A stretch of DNA of 64,000 nt. Source: Roseiarcus sp963709185 (GTDB lineage: Bacteria > Pseudomonadota > Alphaproteobacteria > Rhizobiales > Beijerinckiaceae). Made by a program: the position numbers and the translations under genes. The stretch lies in NCBI GenBank assembly GCA_963709185.1, contig CAVPVQ010000025.1, positions 214,035 to 278,034 on the forward strand. Direction: 5' to 3'. The first letter of the stretch is position 1; every line of letters begins with the position of its first letter. This document shows, piece by piece, positions 18,814-29,617 of this stretch. Below the pieces are notes generated by a model, which searched no databases, had not been told where the DNA came from, and saw nothing but the letters and a program-made list of their open reading frames with translations.

Positions 18814-20319
18814 ATGAAATCGACGGTGGACGAAAAACCAATTCGCCCGATGAGCGACGAGCACTTCGACTTCAGCCATGCCGCGCCGCTGCGGAAATCC
18901 TATATCATCGCCTCCTCGGCCCGGTCCGGAAGCACCTATCTGGCCCGGAGCCTCGCGCAAACCGGTCTGCTTGGTGCGCCAAGCGAAGTCTTCAACTCCG
19001 CGACCAACCAGATGCAGGCCTTGATGTCACGTTTCAAGGCACTCTCCCATGCCGACTACGTCGCCAAGCTGATCGCGCATCGCACTTCGAGGAACGGCGT
19101 TTTTGGCACGAAGGCGCACTTCCATCAGTTCGAGGCTTTCCTCAAGAAATATCCGCCGCTGCTCGAGGCGCTTGCGCCGATAACCTACATCTACATCGAT
19201 CGTCGGGACAAGGTCGCCCAGGCGGTCTCGATGGCCAAGGCGCTGCAGATGGATCAGTGGTCGTCCCAATGGCGGGGAAGCCCGAGACCGATGTTGCAAT
19301 ATGATCGGGAGCTGATCGCCAAATCGATGAGCGAAGTCGAACTGCAGGACGCGCGGTGGCTGCGATGGTTCGAACTCCATAACATCACGCCGTTTCGGGT
19401 GACCTACGAGGACCTGATCGCCGATCCCGCCGCCATTGTCCGCAGCGTCGTCGAGCGGCTCGGCGTGCAGGATGACGAACCCGACGACCTCAATATTCCG
19501 GCGGTCGAGAAGCAGGGCGACGACACCAACCAGGAGTGGATCGAGCGCTTCGTGCGGGAGGCACGGTCCGACGCCGAAGGACGCAGCGTCGCGGGGGCCG
19601 GCGATGGTTCTCAGTCTTCGACGGGCGGCGCCGATTTCTTCGTTCGCTACAATCGGTTGATCAAGCGCCTGCCGGAAGGGACAAACTCCGCCACGGGCTT
19701 TGTCGGCGCGATTCGCCTGCGTCGCCGCTACGACGCGCTCATCGGGCAGAACCACGCGTTGTTTCGCAACGCCCGGGTGCTTGACTTCATCAGCCTTGAT
19801 GGCTTTTGGAGCCTCGCGGCGCTCGATGCGGGAGCCGCTCATGTCGTGGCGGTGGAGACCTCGCGAAAGGCGGTTGACGCAGCCACGACCAATTTCGTCG
19901 ATTTGGGCATCGATCCTGAGTCATACCGATTCATCAGTTCAAAAATCTTCGCGGCGCTGGAAGGCTTCGCTCCTGAGCAGTTCGATGTGATTCTGTGCAA
20001 GGGGTTTGTCGAGCATTGCCGGTCTGTCGAGCTTTTTCAGCAGCTCGCCCGCCTTCGACCCAAGCACGTTATTCTGGACACCCGGATATCGCGGGGCGAC
20101 AGCCCGATCACCCGCTTCGCACTGTCCAAAAGGTCCATGAAAGGGCGCAGAGGCAAAATCACGTCGACTCCGACCCACGAGCTGATCACGTTTCTGTCCC
20201 AATCCGACTTCCGATGCCGGCTGGTCGACTGGCAGGCGATAGGCGCTATGGGCTGGGCCGGCGTGGCCGACTACGCGCGTGACAAGCATCGCACCTACGT
20301 GCTGGAGCGGTTGGAGTGA
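18814..20319 (+). CDS. Stf0-type sulfotransferase fused to a methyltransferase-like domain
   Basis: The N-terminal half is a Stf0-like PAPS-dependent sulfotransferase. The 5'-phosphosulfate loop is at residues 31-46 (IIASSARSGSTYLARS), followed by GAPSEVFN and a basic TYIYIDRRDKVAQAVS segment; FRVTYEDLIADP is typical further on. After about residue 270 a second domain begins. Its VLDFISLDGFWSLAALDAGA and HVVAVETSRKAVDAA, near 316-350, resemble a Rossmann SAM-methyltransferase motif I with its acidic ribose ligand. The usual Stf0 protein stops before this. Bacterial Stf0 enzymes sulfate trehalose or lipids. The acceptor here is unknown. An ATG at 18,850 is an alternative start. Confidence 0.7.
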   Translation: MKSTVDEKPIRPMSDEHFDFSHAAPLRKSYIIASSARSGSTYLARSLAQTGLLGAPSEVFNSATNQMQALMSRFKALSHADYVAKLIAHRTSRNGVFGTKAHFHQFEAFLKKYPPLLEALAPITYIYIDRRDKVAQAVSMAKALQMDQWSSQWRGSPRPMLQYDRELIAKSMSEVELQDARWLRWFELHNITPFRVTYEDLIADPAAIVRSVVERLGVQDDEPDDLNIPAVEKQGDDTNQEWIERFVREARSDAEGRSVAGAGDGSQSSTGGADFFVRYNRLIKRLPEGTNSATGFVGAIRLRRRYDALIGQNHALFRNARVLDFISLDGFWSLAALDAGAAHVVAVETSRKAVDAATTNFVDLGIDPESYRFISSKIFAALEGFAPEQFDVILCKGFVEHCRSVELFQQLARLRPKHVILDTRISRGDSPITRFALSKRSMKGRRGKITSTPTHELITFLSQSDFRCRLVDWQAIGAMGWAGVADYARDKHRTYVLERLE

Positions 20320-20509
20320 AGTCTCGAGCGTCGATGTTTAATTGGGGACCCTCTTTCAGGAGGCTGGATGCCGGATTCGTCGTCATATTCCCCGACGTGC
20401 CACAACTGTTGCCTTCACGCGCCCTTTGATGATGAGTTAGTCGCCGCCGCCGGGGCGCTGACCGGGTATCTCGAAGAAATGGACGCGTTGAATGTACAAA
20501 GTTCTATAC
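20320..20509. other. Short intergenic region after the Stf0 fusion
   Basis: A 50-codon frame from ATG 20,367 (MPDSSSYSPTCHNCCLHAPF) has no ribosome site worth noting and runs into the IS5 fragment. I do not regard it as a gene without further support. Confidence 0.3.
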
Positions 20510-20608
20510 GCCGAGAGTAGGAACAATTCAGCCATGGCAAAGCCTCCTCGCCTCATCTATGAATCAGCCAATCTGGACTTGTGAGAGAACTTTAGTGAGT
20601 CTTGAGCC
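20510..20608 (-). mobile_element. 5' end fragment of an IS5-family element
   Basis: Read on the minus strand, the segment begins GGCTCAAGACTCACTAAA and contains GATTGGCTGATTCATAG and the transposase start MAELFLLS. The same arrangement occurs at 40,981-41,080 (GGCTCAGGAC…GATTGGCTGATTCATAG…MTDLFLLS). Only about 100 bp remain. Confidence 0.7.
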
Positions 20609-20799
20609 CCGCGGCTCCGACTCAGGGCGCCGACGCCGGGCGTGCTCTGGCGCATACGGGGTCATTGGCGATATGCTCACCGCTGCGATTGCAGCGGCTG
20701 CCTTGGCCGGTTCCATGGCGGCTAACATTAGGGGGCAAATGCTGAGTAGGAAGGAAGGTTTTGATATTCGTGCGCAGTCGTTCATATCAGACGCCGACG

Positions 20800-21040
20800 A
20801 TGAGCGACATGAGTGACGGCGAATGGGCGCTGGTCGCGCCGCTGATTCCTTCGGCGCGGCGCGGCGGGTGCCAATGCTCGATCGACGAGCGCGAAGTTCT
20901 CAACGCCATTTTCTTTGTGCTGGCCACCGGCTGCCAGTGGCAGGCGTTGCCTAAAGACCTGCCGCCCAAGAGCACCGCGCATTTCTATTTCATGCCGTGA
21001 GATTGGAACGGCGCGCTGGAGCGCAGGGTATGTTATCTTC
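20800..21040 (+). pseudogene. IS5-family transposase N-terminal remnant
   Basis: The frame MSDMSDGEWALVAPLIPSAR, then GCQWQALPKDLPPKST, matches the first ~65 residues of the IS1031/IS5-type transposase, like the intact copy at 34,929. It stops at 20,998 and continues shifted as DWNGALERR. No catalytic residues remain. Confidence 0.7.
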
Positions 21041-21300
21041 GGCATGGTTGCTCGTGGCTGGCGGGTTTGAAAGAATGAGGATTTCCTATAGCGATAGGCG
21101 CCAAGACGTCGCGCGCCGCTGCGGCAGGCTCGCGAAGCATTTGCCGAATACGCCTCTGAGGCTGTCTTTGGAAACGAATATCGGAAGAGTTAGGTCCAAA
21201 TCCGACGCGGATGGGAGTCCGTCGAAAAAGGGCGAGAGTGGCCGGCAAAGGAGCTGGACCGCAGTTGCCAACGCTCGGACAACGATAGGAAGAAGGTGCG

Positions 21301-21825
21301 ATGGTTGATTGGTCCACGGCCAAGGAAGGCATCGTCGACGCGGCGCTAAAAGATAGCGAAGCCTTTCTGACGGCGACCGTTATGGTCGCTAGTTCCGCCG
21401 ACCAACGCTCTGGCGTCGTGGCGGGAATGTTCGCGACGGCCGGTGCGGGTATTGTCGCGGGTCTCATAGGGTTTTCCGCGGTCGTGGATCCATACAATTT
21501 CTACGCGCCTGCTGTGTATGCGGCGGGTTTGTCGGCGGCGCTTTTCTTTATCATAGGCGGTATTTTCTGCATCCGCGCGGCAATGCCTGTCGGATTTCAT
21601 CTGCCCGGGACAAAACCGAGCGACTGGGAAGGCGACGTGGCGAGCGGCCGGACTCTTCAAGAATGCCAATCCGAATTGATTGCGATTCGTGATAACGCGA
21701 TCAAGAATAACTTGCAGGCGATCAACGACAACGCGTGGCGCAATAAGGTCGGCGCGTGCGTTGGGATAGCGGCGCCCGTCGTAGGAGCCCTCGTTTGGGG
21801 GGTCACCCTGATTTTTCGACATTAG
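21301..21825 (+). CDS. Three-helix membrane protein of unknown function
   Basis: The ATG at 21,301 follows GGAAGAAGG. The 174-residue protein has a soluble N-terminus, two adjacent membrane segments (about residues 40-62 and 70-91), and a central soluble region (LQECQSELIAIRDNAIKNNL). A third segment lies near the C-terminus (150-171, VGIAAPVVGALVWGVTLIF). No family was recognised. The topology is reminiscent of small membrane effectors or holin-like proteins, but no sequence motif supports a specific role. Confidence 0.55.
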   Translation: MVDWSTAKEGIVDAALKDSEAFLTATVMVASSADQRSGVVAGMFATAGAGIVAGLIGFSAVVDPYNFYAPAVYAAGLSAALFFIIGGIFCIRAAMPVGFHLPGTKPSDWEGDVASGRTLQECQSELIAIRDNAIKNNLQAINDNAWRNKVGACVGIAAPVVGALVWGVTLIFRH

Positions 21826-22397
21826 GTGCGTGGTAGGACGCCAATTTTCTTTTTTTATCGTCTATCGGGGCGTGCAAACGATTTTCTTCCTCTTTTGGTC
21901 GTGCATCAATCGAGGTTTTCCGCCGATTTTTGGGAGCCGTCTCTTTGCCAGCGCCGCCTTATGCCCATGGCTCCACGATCTGAACTCATAGAGAACGATC
22001 GAAGGCGCTATCCAAGCCGCCTCATCTGCGCCGTCCCTTTCGAATGCGCTTCGCTTACTGGCGCGGCGATGGCATGGCCGAGCGGAATCACGCCGATCAT
22101 TGAAGACCCACAAAGTTCGCCGACCTGCCGCCAGCCACCAGCGAGCATGGTCGCAGTGGCGGTCTTCGTTTGCATGCATCAATCTGATGATCGAAATGCC
22201 GTGCCCACGCAAGAGCGAGGGGTCGAGCTCATCGCCAAAGACAGCGCCGTGGCGTAAGGGTGGGAAATGGCGAGTGAGATACTTGTTGCAGGGCAGTTCG
22301 GCGCAGCCCGCGTCGGCGGGGCAACCCGAATGCATAATGCATTAAGCAGTCAGCCGACGAGGTTGCGCGGCGAATGACGAGTGAGCGAAAAAGCGCC
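21826..22397. other. Stretch with no supported gene
   Basis: Long frames exist on both strands, but neither has a recognisable motif, ribosome site or codon pattern to choose between them. Confidence 0.35.
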
Positions 22398-22778
22398 ATG
22401 TCGCAACAGCTGTCGGCGATGATCGCTCTTACGTTTCTGCTCCTCAGCTCAATCGAAGCAAACGGCGCTCCGGCCAATACGTTACGGGAGTTGTGGTCTG
22501 AGCTCGGCCTCTGCACAAAGGCGCCAAGCGGCAACGCAGGGTCAGAACTTACGACCATCTTCGCCGTGAAGCGCGACGGCTCCTTGCCTGGCAAGCCCAG
22601 AATAATCCATTCGCATTTTGTTGGCGACGTTGATGGTTAGAAGGCCTTTGTGGCGAACGCCATCGCAGCCCTCGCCAAGTGTCTACCCCTAAATATCACG
22701 GGTGGCCTCGGCGGCGCGATTGCAGGGCGCCCGCTTTCGATTCGCGTCGCCAAACGGCCAAGGCAAACAGAGACGTAG
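22398..22778 (+). pseudogene. Small secreted TonB-C-terminus-like protein interrupted by an amber codon
   Basis: The frame starts MSQQLSAMIALTFLLLSSIE, a signal peptide, then has LGLCTKAPSGNAGSELTTIF and AVKRDGSLPGKPRI. A TAG at 22,638-22,640 interrupts GDVDG and KAFVANAIAALAKCLPLNIT. The frame then continues to AIAGRPLSIRV and a natural stop at 22,778. The pattern of a basic strand, RDGSL turn, helix and C.P resembles TonB-family C-terminal domains. The residue at the TAG would plausibly be Gln. Without the TAG it would be a 126-residue protein. Confidence 0.55.
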
Positions 22779-23065
22779 CCCTGGAAAACTCTACACGCTC
22801 TTCTCCAGACGATCGAGCGAAGAATGAGTTTCGGCCCGCATATGACAAAGGCCGAGCCGCGCCTGATGCCACCAAGGCCGTTCGCTTCGTCTGGCCCATC
22901 GGGGTCCGCCCTGCGCCTCGTCGCTCACAGGCGCTTTTTGTCGGGAAATTATTTTTCAAAAACTAGCTCAGCAGGTATTGCAAATGCTGCACGCTCTGCG
23001 TTATACGTCTTCTTGCGCCCCTTGAAGAGGCTGGGGCGCCGCGAATTCACTCAGGAGCCGGGTCC

Positions 23066-26000
23066 ATGGCAACCATTGAAAAGCTAAGCGCTGACCAGCA
23101 AATCGAGGCGTTTTACATCGCTTATTTCGGCGCGGCGGCCGACAGCGAGGGATTCGCGAAATGGGAGGCCAAATACGCCAAGCTCCTGACCACAAATTGG
23201 CCAAGGACGCGCTTGAGCAGATCGGCGACTACATCGGCTATTCGAAGGAAGCGACGACGCTCTATCCGTTCTTGAAAGATTTGCCGTATAATCCGCATTC
23301 GGCGATTGAGCGGGCCGACGCCAAGATGCTGGTCGACACGATCTATCAAAATTTGCTTGGCGTTGCGCCGCCGGCCAGCGATCCGGCTCTCAACAAATTG
23401 GTCACCGGATTCCTGAAGGAGACGACGACGATCAGCGAGATCGTTCTGGCGATCGGCAACTCCGCCACTGGCGCCGATCTCACCACGATGCAGAACAAGC
23501 TGGCCGTAGCGACCGATTTCACCGCGGCCACCACCGCAGCCGGCTTCGGCTTTCCGCCAAGCGCGGCCTATCCACCGAGGCTCAGCTTGTCGTGGCCGAT
23601 ACGACCAGCGACCCGACGACCGTCACGACGCAGGAAACGGCGATCACCGCATGGATCGCGGCAGGCGGCGGCGCGACCGGCAAACCACAATCTCACTACC
23701 GGTATCGACAATATCGATATAATCACTGCCGGTACTATGACACCGTGAAGGGCGTCATCGATCAGCAGGCTGGCGCGACGGACACCACATTCACGGTCGG
23801 CGACACCATCACCGGCAATGGCCACACGGTGGTCGACATCGCGGTCGCTTCCCTTACCGCAACGAGAACGCCCAATTGGTGACGATGTCGGGGGTCAGCA
23901 CGGTCAACATTCTTCAGGGGCAGACCGAGGAGCTTTATGCGAACGCCGGGTTCTGGGGCTCGGTCAACAACATCAATGTCACGGGCTTTGACGGCAGTGT
24001 GTCTATCGAGCATTTGAACGTCACCAACGGCGGCGGCATCTCGCTGAACATCGCCACGACCGGGGCCGCGGGATTATTACGCGAAAGCGGAAAAGTGAGC
24101 GGGCTGAGTTATTCTGCATCCTTAGGGCAGGCCAACGGCGTTGGGTCGGTTGCCAAGTTTGGCACGACCGGCATCGACGCCACGCTGGGCAAGGGTGGCC
24201 ACCTGGACCTGTCGCTCTGGAACTCGGTGGATCACACGAATTCAGGCCGGGGCCGCCTCGGTCGGCAACATCAGCATCGCCCATGTCAACGTCAATGGGG
24301 CCAGAGCGCTGAGCTGAGCTTTACAACTGATGCGCGCGCCTATAGCAACAACGCGACGGTGGGGAATCTCACTATAGGGGACGTGAATATCGCCATCGAC
24401 CAGAATGGTTATGCGGAAGATGTACCGTATATCACTATGCTTATGTTGAGAGTGGCAAGGGCAACGCTCAGGTCGGCGATCTGGCCTTAGGCAATATTGT
24501 GATGAATGCGACCGGCAAGACCGGAGATTTTTAAGCTTACATCTATAACGAAGCCTAGGCCCATACAGGCAACGCCACCGTCGGCAACCTGACCGTCGGC
24601 AATGTCAGCCTCACGGGCAACAATTATGCCTATACGGAATTTTCAATAAGCTGATGTTTACGAAGCGGCAATGCGACCGGGGTAATGTCACGATCGGCAA
24701 TGTCGCGCTGGTCGACGGAACGGAGACTACCAGAGCTATATGTCTACAACGAAGCTTATGTAGAAAGGCAACGCCTAGGCCGGTAACGTAAACGTGGGCG
24801 CGGTGAACATGACCGCCGCTGATTATAACGACATGTACATTGATAACTAGGCGCGTCGATTATAACAGGTTCGTCGACGGCGGGCAACATCGCGCTCGGC
24901 AATGTGGTGATGACCGCCAAGTCACACGCCGACAATTATTTACGTAGATAATGAGGCATATGTTGATGCCGGCGACGAGGCGGCGCGGCGACGGTCGGCA
25001 ATGTGACGGTTGGCTCTTTGTCGATGGGAGCCGCCTCCGGTTATAATGAGGCATATTTATACAACTACGCTTACCAGTACGGCACGAAATCGCATGCGGC
25101 GACCGTCGGCAATACAACCGTTGGCAATGTGACGATGACGCACAACGCCGACCTGATCGGTCATAACGGCGGAACGAATGAGCTATATGTGGAACAATAT
25201 GCCTACGCGGAAATTGGCAGCGCCACGGTGGGCAATATCAGCATCGGCAACGTCAGCATCAATCCGGCTGGCGTAGGCCTCACCGGCCAGACGAACGTTC
25301 ACAATTATATCGACGTCTATAATACGGCCTATGCGCCTGGGGCGCATGGTGCAGGCGGCGCCATCACCATCGCAATGTGACGGCGGTCACTGGCGCGAGC
25401 GGATATGTGGATGTCTACACAAAAAACTGGGCCGACGGTCATTCCAGCGCCGACAAGGCGGGGCTTGTGACGATCGGCAACGTTTCGATGAAGGGGGCAG
25501 GCAACGCCTATATGGCCGTGACGGCGGAAGCCTATGCTTATTCCGGAACCGCGAAGGGCATCACCATCGGCAACGTGTCCTTGGCCGGAACAAAAGGGTC
25601 TGGACTGCTGAGCTCAGGGCTTATGCATCGGGCGACATACCGGCCAAGTCACTGTCGGCAGTGTCGCGATCACCGATCAGTACGTGAAGCTCCATGTTAG
25701 CAATCTTGCCGACACCGGCGCGGCGGGTGGCATCACGGTTGGCAATATCACGCTGAAGGGGGCCAATGACGGCGGCGCCAACTCGGTGTGGGAATCGGCC
25801 GTCAAGGGCACCACGGGCAATATAAGCGTCGGCAACGTCAGTTTGAGCGCGGGCCACGGCCAGGAGCTCACTCTTAACGTCAAAAACCTTTCCCCGGCCG
25901 GCAAGGCCGGCACGGTGGCGCTTGGCAACATCAACCTGGCGATCGCCAACACCAATGCGACGACCAAGGGGGCGACAGGCACGCTGCACGTCTCGACGAC

Positions 26001-26817
26001 CGGCACCAAGGGCGGCAGCATCACCGCCGGCAACATCACCATCGGTTCGTCGGGGGTCACCACCAAGGCGGCGCTTACGGCCGCCCACATGTTCGGACAT
26101 GTGAGCATCACCTCCGCAGAGGGCAGTGTGACCGTGGGCAATATCACGGTGACGGGTGGCGTATTGACCGATACCGGCACGGTTCCATCCCGACAACCTC
26201 AACACTGTCGGACCTGGGAGCGCCTGGCTGAACTTTCGACGCCCAACGGCACCATCACCGTGGGCAATATCGACTACAGCGGGTATGCGTCGGCGGCGAC
26301 CATCAATGTACAGGGTTACACCGGCGCCGCGAGCATCGTTGGTTCGCAGGGTGGGTCAACCATCACTGACAACAGCGGCGTCAACGCCATCAACGTGAGC
26401 CATCCACGGCGGCGGACACGATCTATCTGCAGGGCACCACCACCACCGGCGCCACCACGCAGACGGGAGTGGTTGATAGCGGAGGCGCTGTTACGGCCAC
26501 CCAGTCGGCGTTGGACTGATCATCGGAATCCATTCCGCGACTCGATCGAGTTCTCCAATGGAGCGGCAGCCGGCACGGCCATTAGTGGCAACGGCGCTAT
26601 TGTCCAGGCGGCCAGCGTGAGCTTCAGCGCCTTCCTTGCCAATGCGGAGACCCAGATTGATACCAATGGCAACTCAGTTTATACCGCAAATGTCAGCGGC
26701 AATACCTATGTGGCGCTGAACAACGGGGTTGCCGGCCATGAGGTTGGAGAAATCGTCGAGGTGACGGGAGTGCATACCTTCACGCTCACGGGCGGCGAAT
26801 TGCATTACCTGTCCTGA
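23066..26817 (+). pseudogene. Secreted tyrosine-rich beta-repeat adhesin, multiply frameshifted
   Basis: The start (MATIEKLSADQQIEAFYIAY, then FGAAADSEGFAKWEAKY) is a DUF4214-like N-terminal domain of exported surface proteins. A segment LTTGIDNIDII follows, then a long array built on VGN(V/I)(T/S)(I/V)GNV(S/N)… units, e.g. SATVGNISIGNVSINPAG. Between these core units lie tyrosine-rich linkers: YNEAYLYNYAYQYG, LYVEQYAYAEIG, YIDVYNTAYAPG. The C-terminus (SGNTYVALNNGVAGHEVGEI, VEVTGVHTF) looks like a type I secretion signal. Several single-base indels (near 23,190, 23,570, 23,690, 24,240, 24,420, 25,365, 25,620) and stops at tyrosine positions (TAA 24,532, TAG 24,556) break it. It is either a pseudogene or badly sequenced. 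Confidence 0.7.
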
Positions 26818-26843
26818 TCACTTCTTGCAGCTGAAAGTAACCA

Positions 26844-26875
26844 GAAGAGGGCATGCGAATGCCCTCTTCGTTTTT
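26844..26875 (+). terminator. Intrinsic terminator after the adhesin gene
   Basis: GAAGAGGGCAT (26,844-26,854) pairs perfectly with ATGCCCTCTTC (26,859-26,869) around a GCGA loop and is followed by G then five T. It lies 26 bp past the adhesin stop and separates it from the sulfotransferase gene, which therefore probably has its own promoter or depends on readthrough. Confidence 0.9.
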
Positions 26876-26892
26876 GTGGAACATGCCTGGCC

Positions 26893-28849
26893 ATGAACCA
26901 AATGGAGAATCAAAGGCGCAAAGCCATCAGCGACGCGCTGCACGGAATTGATGAGAAGTTGCGCGCCCGCCACTATGGCGTGGCGCTGGAGCTTGCCTAC
27001 CAGGCGGCGCACCAGTTTCCCGAAACTCGCCCAGTGGATGTCAAACTCGCCGAGGTGCTGGAGACCTGCAAGGAATTTGAGAAGGCTCTGGGGCTTTATC
27101 GGCATATTCACGAGGAGACACAGAAGGGCGGAGGCAAAAGCGAAATCAGTCTGTTAGTCGGCATCGTCAATTGCCAGATCCGGCTGTCGCGTTATGAGCA
27201 GGCGACCAAGCTGCTTGAGGAATTGAGGGTTCTGGCGAAGGAATATCCGCCGGTATTGACCGCCCTGGCCACCTGCCGTCGCCACGACGAGAAGCTCGGG
27301 GAAGCGGAGGAGCTGGTCAAGCTGGCGCTGAAACTGGACCCGCAGAACCGGCTCGCCATCCATGAGATGGCCGAGATTTATCTGGCCAAAAAGGAGACCG
27401 AGGAGGCCCTGCGGCTGCTGGAGAAGAACATCCGGCGCAAGGACCTCTATGGGGACTCCATCGATTTGTGGCTGGTGACCCTGAACGAGGCGAACCGCAA
27501 CCGTTACGCCCAGGACACTTTGGAAGAATTAATGAAGATCCACCCCGACACGGTGGAGTTCACCTTTGGTTATGCGGTACTGGCGAATCAGGCGGGCGAG
27601 ATCACTCTGGCGCGGCCGGCTTATCGCAAATCCATGGAATTGAGCCCGAACAATTCGCGCATCATCTATGAGCTGGGGGTGCTGGAGCGCACCGCCGGCA
27701 ACCTTGAACTGTCGCAGCAGCTGATCGGGCAGGCGATTGACCTCAGGCCGGACAATCCGGCGGCGCTGCGCACTTTTTACAGCGACCTAAAGCTTTCCTA
27801 CGGCGACGAGAACTTCAAGCGGCTCAATTACGTCGCAGCGAAGCTCCCGGACTTTGAGGCGATTGAACAGATTTACATGCATTATGCGCTGGCCAAGGCC
27901 TATGAAGATGTCGAGGAGACGGACACGGCCTTCAGGCACTACGCCTTCGCCGGCGAGAAGAAGCGCAAGAAGGAGACCTACAGCGATCGCGACGCGGCGA
28001 AGATGGCCAAAATCATCCCGCAGGTAGTGACCCGGGCGCGCCTGGTTGAAACCAACCAAGGGGGTTGTCAGAGCGACATTCCAGTGTTCATTCTGGGCAT
28101 GCCGCGTTCCGGCACATCGCTGATGGAGCAGACCTCTCGGCCCATCCGGACATCTTCGGGGCGGGCGAACTGAAGAATTTAACCGGCGTGCTGGAAAACA
28201 TCGCGGTGGCGCAGAACCGGTTGAACATGAGCGAAAAGGATCCGGTGTTCGATTATGATCTCAACGCGTCGTGGGCGGCGCGTGGCCAGCACTATGTCGA
28301 CCGCCTGATCAAACTGCTGACAAGCCCTACAAACGCATCGTCGATAAGATGCCGGGCAACTTCAACTTTGTCGGCTTGATCCACGCGATCCTGCCCAACG
28401 CCAAGATTATCCACAGCCGCCGGCATCCGGTGGAGACCTGCCTGTCTTGTTACCGCATCCATTTTGCGGAAGGGCACCAATGGACCTACAACCTCCGAGA
28501 ATTGGGGCGTTACTATAAGCGTTACTGGGAGCTGACGAAATACTGGCGCGAAGAGTTCCCCGGGGTGATGTTCGAGGCGCGCTACGAGGACAATGTAGCG
28601 GACGTGGAAGGGCAGGCGAAGAGGATCATTGAACACCTGGGGCTGGAATGGAGCGACAATTGCCTCAATTTCTACAATGTCGACCGCCCGGTGAAGACCG
28701 CGAGCGTGACGCAAGTGAGAAAGCCCATTTACAAGACGTCCACCAACCGCTGGCGCAAATATGAAAAATACCTGGGTCCCCTGCTGCAGGAGCTGGGCGA
28801 CATCGTGCCGGAATACGAGGCGGAGATCGCCCATCTGGCGCAGACATAA
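26893..28849 (+). pseudogene. TPR-domain sulfotransferase, two frameshifts
   Basis: The first ~390 residues are TPR repeats (e.g. LAIHEMAEIYLAKKETEEAL). The PAPS-binding loop of the Sulfotransfer_3 family follows, VFILGMPRSGTSLMEQ. One missing base near 28,132 shifts the frame to AHPDIFGAGELKNLTGVLEN. Another near 28,322 shifts it to DKPYKRIVDKMPGNFNFVGL, with the 3'-phosphate motif HSRRHPVETCLSCYRIHF intact. The C-terminus is normal. TPR-sulfotransferases resemble protein-tyrosine sulfotransferases such as Xanthomonas RaxST. It starts 75 bp after the tyrosine-rich adhesin, suggesting enzyme and substrate. Repairing two bases restores a ~650-residue enzyme. Confidence 0.8.
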
Positions 28850-28996
28850 CTCGACGGCTGGCCTTGAGATCAACGCCAGGCTGGGCGCACCGGCCATCTG
28901 GTGCGCGACTGACGTCGTGAACGGTCAATGGTCGAAGCAGAAATCCGTCGCTTTCACGCGCGGTTTGTAATGTCTGCCTCTTCGCGGGGGATTTCG

Positions 28997-29448
28997 ATGA
29001 CCAAGTTGGCGCATTCGCTCGTCGTTCCATTCGCGCCGGCGTTGGCGGCGGCGGTTTCGAGCGGCCGTTGCGCAACCGGCGCCGAGCATGAACTACACGA
29101 GTTTCGAGGCGACGTCTGACAAGCCGGTGCAACTCGGCTATTACGCCGCCGCGCGCAAGGATTGCACGCCAGCGCCGCTGCCAACGATCCGGGTGCGCGA
29201 GCCGCCTAAATCGGGCATCTTTACGATTTGCGCTGGCCAGCTGACGACTTCGGCGATCGCAGCATGCCCGGGGTTGAAGGTTCCCGCTCAGGTGGTGTTC
29301 TACCAAGCCCGTGCGGGAGCGGCTGGCGTCGGATCACCTCGTTTACGAGGTGATCGACGCACGCGACAAGATCGACGCCTACGACGTGACGATCACCATC
29401 AAGGAAGCGCCGAAGGGGGCGGATCCAGGTTCAGAGAAACCGATCTGA
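28997..29448 (+). pseudogene. Small secreted hypothetical protein, frameshifted
   Basis: A signal-peptide-like start (MTKLAHSLVVPFAPALAAAV) is followed in other frames by MNYTSFEATSDKPVQLGYYA, CTPAPLPTIRVREPPKSGIF, and a final VYEVIDARDKIDAYDVTITI with KEAPKGADPG. Shifts near 29,060 and 29,308 split it. The last part resembles an Ig-like or cadherin-like strand pattern. I did not recognise a named family. It sits between the sulfotransferase and sapC, so it may be another exported component. Confidence 0.5.
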
Positions 29449-29617
29449 CGGCCTAAGCCGGTGCTCAAGGCGACGCGAAAGCGGCGTTCAACTCAACGAC
29501 GAGGCGGCCCGCTGATCAAACTGGCCTTACGATTTCCTTTGCGTTGTTTTGTCAGATAGGTTTGACCGAGCCGCCAGTGCGATGTTGCTCTGGACCGACG
29601 TTTATCGAGTGACGCGA

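Noticed and set aside
18793..20319. Two separate overlapping genes instead of a sulfotransferase-methyltransferase fusion
   Set aside because: One uninterrupted frame covers both domains with no internal ribosome site or stop at the domain border.
20367..20519. Cysteine-containing 50-codon gene
   Set aside because: It overlaps a recognisable IS5 end fragment and has no supporting features.
24300..26300. Repeats in the adhesin as a CRISPR array
   Set aside because: The repeats are coding, irregular in length and encode a VGN..IGNV protein pattern. There are no constant direct repeats or cas genes.
26893..28849. Programmed frameshifting in the TPR-sulfotransferase
   Set aside because: There is no slippery sequence at either break. 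Both are simple one-base losses relative to the family consensus.
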